Of a stretch of 64,000 bases of DNA, positions 60,771 through 64,000 are shown piece after piece. Source of the DNA: Fibrobacter sp. UBA4375 (GTDB lineage Bacteria > Fibrobacterota > Fibrobacteria > Fibrobacterales > Fibrobacteraceae); the NCBI GenBank assembly GCA_002391195.1, contig DGRZ01000050.1, forward strand, positions 432 through 64,431, given 5' to 3'. The notes under the pieces were generated by a model. That model saw only the letters and a list, made by a program, of their open reading frames with translations. It searched no databases and was not told the origin of the DNA. The stretch's first letter is position 1. Every line of letters begins with the position of its first letter. Both the position numbers and the translations under genes were made by a program.

Positions 60771-61534
60771 ATAGAATCTTCTCCCTGGCCCTGGTCCTTG
60801 TTTTTTCGGGAATGAGTTTCGCTTCCGAGTCTTCGACGCTGGCCTTTCGTGCCCAGAAGTCCATTGCCAACGGCAAATTCGCCAAGGGTTACGGCCAGCT
60901 GGAACGAGCTCTGCTTGCAAGCCGCAAGGAAGCCGATTTGGCCTCCGAAGGACGCGTCTTGCTGTCTATGGCGAGAGTCCGCATCATGAGTCTGGACCTG
61001 AACTTCGCGGATTCCCTACTGAAAGTGGTGCGTCCCGAAGCCCTGGACGAAAATTCCGCATTGATGCTCAACCAGTCGAAAGTTGCCCTGGCCAACGCTC
61101 GGGAAAAATACGGCGACGCCGAAAAGATTTGTCGCTCCATTGACGATGGCAGCATCAAGAAACGAGACGAAGCCCTGAAGGCCGCCTACTATTCGGAATG
61201 CGCCATCGCTTACGCTGGAGCGGGCCACGAGGACGAAGCCAACGCCGCCCTCAAGATGACGGGCAAGAACAGCGACACGGACGGAGGCTTTTACGCCTAC
61301 ACCGCGGCAAAGGTCAAGAGACTCCTGGGTAACTCCGAAGCAGAGAAACTCTACAAGTCCGCCGAAGAAAAATCCATCAAGAGCAACTACACCTACATGA
61401 CCGCCACAATCCTCTGGGAACGTTCCTTAATCAAGGGAGTTCCGCAGAAAGAAAAAGACGACCTGCGGCTCCGCTGCAAGAACGCCTTCGAGCTGATGGG
61501 ACTGCCCAACAACGCCAAGCGATGCGGGAAATAG
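60764..61534 (+). CDS. Exported TPR-like protein, partner of MCE gene
   Basis: The 256-aa product has a signal peptide (MVNRIFSLALVLVFSGMSFA) and helical units such as AQKSIANGKFAKGYGQLERA and ALKAAYYSECAIAYAGAGHE, which resemble tetratricopeptide repeats. It overlaps the MCE gene by 7 bp and so is translationally coupled. It may assist lipid transport or be a periplasmic scaffold; no family is certain. Confidence 0.65.
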   Translation: MVNRIFSLALVLVFSGMSFASESSTLAFRAQKSIANGKFAKGYGQLERALLASRKEADLASEGRVLLSMARVRIMSLDLNFADSLLKVVRPEALDENSALMLNQSKVALANAREKYGDAEKICRSIDDGSIKKRDEALKAAYYSECAIAYAGAGHEDEANAALKMTGKNSDTDGGFYAYTAAKVKRLLGNSEAEKLYKSAEEKSIKSNYTYMTATILWERSLIKGVPQKEKDDLRLRCKNAFELMGLPNNAKRCGK

Positions 61535-61573
61535 GTGTTAGGTAGTAGGTTGTAGGTATTAGGTGTTAGGGCT
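61534..61573. repeat. Heptamer tandem repeats (TAGGTGT / TAGGTAG family)
   Basis: About five units of the type TGTTAGG, TAGTAGG, TTGTAGG, TATTAGG follow the stop of the TPR-like gene. Confidence 0.8.
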
Positions 61574-61614
61574 GAAGGATGCAAGAGGCTTCAGCCGAAG
61601 GTCTCAAGATGTCG

Positions 61615-62493
61615 CTAGTTGCTGGTCGTATCGGTTGCAGCGGCGACAGTATCTGCTGCGACGGCATTGTTTACCGTAGAATCAGCTTTCGTCGAATCCA
61701 CCGCCGTTGAATCGGCGGGCTTTACCTCTTCGGGCTTTTTCAGCTGAAGCAGGTGGTTGTATGCCTGAGGCGGAGAAATCTTGCCATCGGCAAACAGGTC
61801 GATAGTCTTTGACACGTCTTCATAAACTGCCAAATACTCATCTTTTTTCACGCCTCGATAACCGAGAACGCGGAACGCCTTATTGTGGAAGCTCTGCCGG
61901 AAATTTTTGAAGCTGGGTTGCATCACGTCATTTAGCACCGCTTCAAGGGCAATTTCTGTTTGCATTGTATCAAGCTCAAAGCTCCTGTACAATGTGCGAA
62001 TGTGGTTAGGAATTTTTGGATCAGGATAATCGAAATAAGGCCGCATCACGTTAGCCGCTTCCGTTTTGTTGGGGTATGGACCATTATACAAGCGCAAAGC
62101 ATAGGCAATGGCGATATTCCACCGCTCCGGGTAAACTCTCAACGCACGGCGCATTACTATAAAGTCGGATGTGTCCTTCGCATCTGTTGGAGTCACGCCA
62201 CTCACAAAATAATATGGCGTGTAAAACAAACTGTCCAATTCCGTACAGAGATTCGCTACATGACTCAGGTAGGCATATTCCTTGCCGCTTAAGTAGCTTT
62301 CGCCAAGTTCCGTAAGTCCCTTAATCCAAAAAAGGCCTGCAACAGACGCGTCGTTACCCGCGGCGATATACTTGACATAATCGGCCTTCGGCAAGAAAGA
62401 CTCGTCGAAATTAGTGTTGGGGAGCGGCTTCGCAAAATGGAAGGCCGCCGCAATGACCGCTATGGCTAATATGATGATGGCAAGGAAACGCAT
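61615..62493 (-). CDS. Membrane-anchored hypothetical protein, about 292 aa
   Basis: From the ATG at 62493 the protein has one N-terminal transmembrane segment (MRFLAIIILAIAVIAAAFHF). A helical extracytoplasmic part of about 230 residues with TPR-like spacing follows, then a C-terminal tail rich in Ala, Thr, Ser and Asp. An in-frame codon at 62559 would place a heptamer repeat array in the protein and is unlikely. No family is recognised. It follows pyrF on the same strand after about 75 bp of repeats. Confidence 0.6.
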   Translation of the reverse strand: MRFLAIIILAIAVIAAAFHFAKPLPNTNFDESFLPKADYVKYIAAGNDASVAGLFWIKGLTELGESYLSGKEYAYLSHVANLCTELDSLFYTPYYFVSGVTPTDAKDTSDFIVMRRALRVYPERWNIAIAYALRLYNGPYPNKTEAANVMRPYFDYPDPKIPNHIRTLYRSFELDTMQTEIALEAVLNDVMQPSFKNFRQSFHNKAFRVLGYRGVKKDEYLAVYEDVSKTIDLFADGKISPPQAYNHLLQLKKPEEVKPADSTAVDSTKADSTVNNAVAADTVAAATDTTSN

Positions 62494-62497
62494 GGTT

Positions 62498-62560
62498 AGT
62501 TCGGAGTTCGGGATTCGGAGTTCGGAATTAGAAAAATCAATTCCTAATTCCGAATTCATA
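62498..62560. repeat. Heptamer arrays (AGTTCGG family) with inverted part
   Basis: AGTTCGG, AGTTCGG, GATTCGG and AGTTCGG follow each other, then AATTCCTAATTCCGAATTC in inverted sense. The array lies directly upstream of the minus-strand ATG at 62493. Confidence 0.8.
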
Positions 62561-62568
62561 AATCTGAA

Positions 62569-63474
62569 TTAAATATCGCAGGCCTCCGCGAGTTTTTCGA
62601 GGGCGTCGATGCAGTCGCTTGCGAAGTTCGCCGGGTTGCCGGTGCGCTGGTAGGCAAAATTCAGGCCGCTACTGCTGTTGAGAACATGGAACTTGCGCTT
62701 GCCGCCGCCGTTGGCAATGGCGGTAAGTACCGTCTTGGCGTCGCCGCCCTGACCGCCGGGCACGCCAGGAATGGACACGCCCGGAATCAGGAAGGGAATC
62801 TCGTGCTTGTGGGCTACGGTGTAGGCCGTAATCTTTTCAAGCTCTTCAGGATGGGTGGCTCCGACGACAGCGCCCAGGTAACCGAAGTTTCCGTCCCATT
62901 CCATAATCTTGTCGGCTACGGAATAAAAGGCTTCGGCCTTGTCCCGAGGGTCGTCGCTACGGACCACAGGCAGGTCCTGAAAATCATGGGCGCCCTTGTT
63001 GCTGGTGCGGAGCAGCACGTAGGCGCCGTGTTCGTCGGCGTTGCCTTCGGAACTGCGGATAAACGGCCCTACGGAATCGGCGCCCATCCAGGGAGAAACC
63101 GTCACGGCATCCGCCTTGTAAACGTCGTAGGCGGCGGTGGCGTAGGCGGCGCTGGACTTGCCGATGTCGCCGCGCTTGGCGTCGAGAATTACCGGAATAC
63201 CGGCACTGCGGTAATCGGCAATCAGCTGTTGCAGCACCAGCATGGCCTGCACGCTCACGCATTCGTAGTAGGCACTGTTGGGCTTGACTACGGCCGGCTG
63301 CACGTTACGCTTAATGCAGCAATCCAAAATGTCGGAATAAAAACGCCTAATCTTGTCTTCGGCAGAACCGTCGGGGCAGCAGGGGTCAATCAGCTTGAGC
63401 ACAGGATCCATGCCCAGGCAAATCGGGTTTCCGCACTTAGCGATGCGTTCTTCTAAACGAGCCTGAAAGTTCAT
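62569..63474 (-). CDS. pyrF: Orotidine 5'-phosphate decarboxylase (group 2)
   Basis: The 301-aa enzyme makes UMP from OMP, the last step of pyrimidine synthesis. It has NPICLGMDPVLKLID near the start, VILDAKRGDIGKSSAAYA (the catalytic Asp-Lys-Asp pattern, about residues 94-111) and IPFLIPGVSIPGVPGGQGGD (phosphate loop). The greater length and SIPGVPGGQ motif are typical of the group 2 enzymes. Its start codon overlaps the stop of the upstream methylase gene by one base. Confidence 0.95.
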   Translation of the reverse strand: MNFQARLEERIAKCGNPICLGMDPVLKLIDPCCPDGSAEDKIRRFYSDILDCCIKRNVQPAVVKPNSAYYECVSVQAMLVLQQLIADYRSAGIPVILDAKRGDIGKSSAAYATAAYDVYKADAVTVSPWMGADSVGPFIRSSEGNADEHGAYVLLRTSNKGAHDFQDLPVVRSDDPRDKAEAFYSVADKIMEWDGNFGYLGAVVGATHPEELEKITAYTVAHKHEIPFLIPGVSIPGVPGGQGGDAKTVLTAIANGGGKRKFHVLNSSSGLNFAYQRTGNPANFASDCIDALEKLAEACDI

Positions 63475-64000
63475 TACTTCAGCTCCTCTTGAATCTGAGC
63501 GGCCTCGTAGCTGAGAATGCCGTGGGCTACCGCCACGTTCAGGGATTCCAGCTCGCTGCTCATAGGAATCTTTACCGTCTCGTCGGCCAGTTCGATAAAG
63601 TAGGGGTTGGTGCCCGCACCTTCGTTACCCACCAAGAAAGCCATCTTGCGGAGCTTGCGTTCCGGAATCTGGCGCAAGGACTGCTTGGCATGCAGGTCCG
63701 TGGCGATAATCGTATAGCCCTTGCTGCGCAAGAAATTAATCTGGTCAATCAAGTCCACGTCGAATTCGAAAGGCACGCGGAGGAAAGTTCCCGACGAACC
63801 ACGCACCACCTTGGGGTTGAAAGGGCTCACGGTACCGCGGCCAAGAATCATGCCGTCAGAACCGAAGCCGAGGCTCGTGCGGAACAGCGTTCCCAAGTTG
63901 CCCGGGTCCTGCACCGCATCTACAAGAGTCAGCACGCTGCGGCTGGATTCGTAGTTGGGCTTGGTATTTGCAATACGGCAGTGGGCGATAATGCCCTGGG
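63474..64000 (-). CDS. SpoU/TrmH-family RNA 2'-O-methyltransferase (partial, N-terminus outside window)
   Basis: The reading frame continues to the right edge, so the N-terminus is missing; about 175 C-terminal residues are visible. Motif 1 is at VLTLVDAVQDPGNLGTLFRTS, motif 2 at MAFLVGNEGAGTNP and motif 3 at IPMSSELESLNVAVAHGILSYE. These form the trefoil-knot AdoMet site of SPOUT methylases. Targets are rRNA or tRNA 2'-O positions; which one cannot be told. It is translationally coupled to pyrF by a TAATG overlap. Confidence 0.93.
   Translation of the reverse strand, partial: QGIIAHCRIANTKPNYESSRSVLTLVDAVQDPGNLGTLFRTSLGFGSDGMILGRGTVSPFNPKVVRGSSGTFLRVPFEFDVDLIDQINFLRSKGYTIIATDLHAKQSLRQIPERKLRKMAFLVGNEGAGTNPYFIELADETVKIPMSSELESLNVAVAHGILSYEAAQIQEELK

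Overview
The window looks like a chromosomal segment of a Fibrobacter-type bacterium (Fibrobacterota). This rests on many lipoproteins with short Ser-rich linkers, a secreted PL9-type pectate lyase and a lipoprotein GH5 endoglucanase, Fibrobacter-style Cys/Trp-repeat lipoproteins, a double-membrane gene set (LptF/LptG, BamD, MlaD-like), and an AURKAIP1/COX24-type mini ribosomal protein. The assignment is an inference from gene content; no database was searched.

Region 1 (about 0.7-19.6 kb) is a dense defence locus, almost entirely on the minus strand. Its framework has host-like composition: a PLD/SNF2-type helicase, a DUF4391 protein, a type III (beta-class) DNA methyltransferase Mod and a type III restriction subunit Res. 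AT-rich modules lie between these four genes: a RloC/PrrC-like zinc-hook ATPase with a candidate anticodon-nuclease triad and a partner gene; an AAA ATPase/TOPRIM-like pair resembling PARIS AriA/AriB; an unrecognised two-gene unit (376 aa and 201 aa); and a DUF3791/DUF3990 toxin-antitoxin-like cassette. A DUF4143 ATPase gene sits in the opposite orientation in the middle, with repeats at its promoter. PrrC and PARIS are both known to respond to phage anti-restriction proteins, so the layout suggests restriction backed by two guard systems. That is the main candidate for an undescribed system here.

Region 2 (about 20-30 kb) holds ordinary metabolic and surface genes, mostly minus strand: a GNAT acetyltransferase, pectate lyase, M41-like peptidase, flavin reductase, a Cys-rich lipoprotein, NhaA, PRPP synthetase, a beta-barrel protein, an FMN-binding protein and a macrodomain protein.

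Region 3 (about 28.2-36 kb) looks like the replication-origin and segregation neighbourhood. It has three parS sites, a cluster of DnaA-box-like 9-mers near 28.4 kb, and rsmG-parA-parB followed by an M23 peptidase and a bactofilin. Gene orientation flips from mostly minus to plus at about 30 kb.

Region 4 (about 36-64 kb) contains a tRNA-Met, upp, several lipoproteins and outer-membrane proteins, a GH5 cellulase, a Gfo/Idh-TolB fusion, a sodium symporter, a diguanylate cyclase, lptF/lptG-type genes, bamD, a PHP hydrolase, an alcohol dehydrogenase, recD2, an MlaD-like gene, pyrF and a SpoU-type rRNA methylase cut by the window end.

Across the window there are repeats: several families of degenerate 7-bp tandem repeats (STRR-like), REP-like palindromes, one MITE-like element with a 4-bp target duplication, and repeats inserted in frame into genes (rsmG, the PHP hydrolase, Gfo/Idh, DUF4391).
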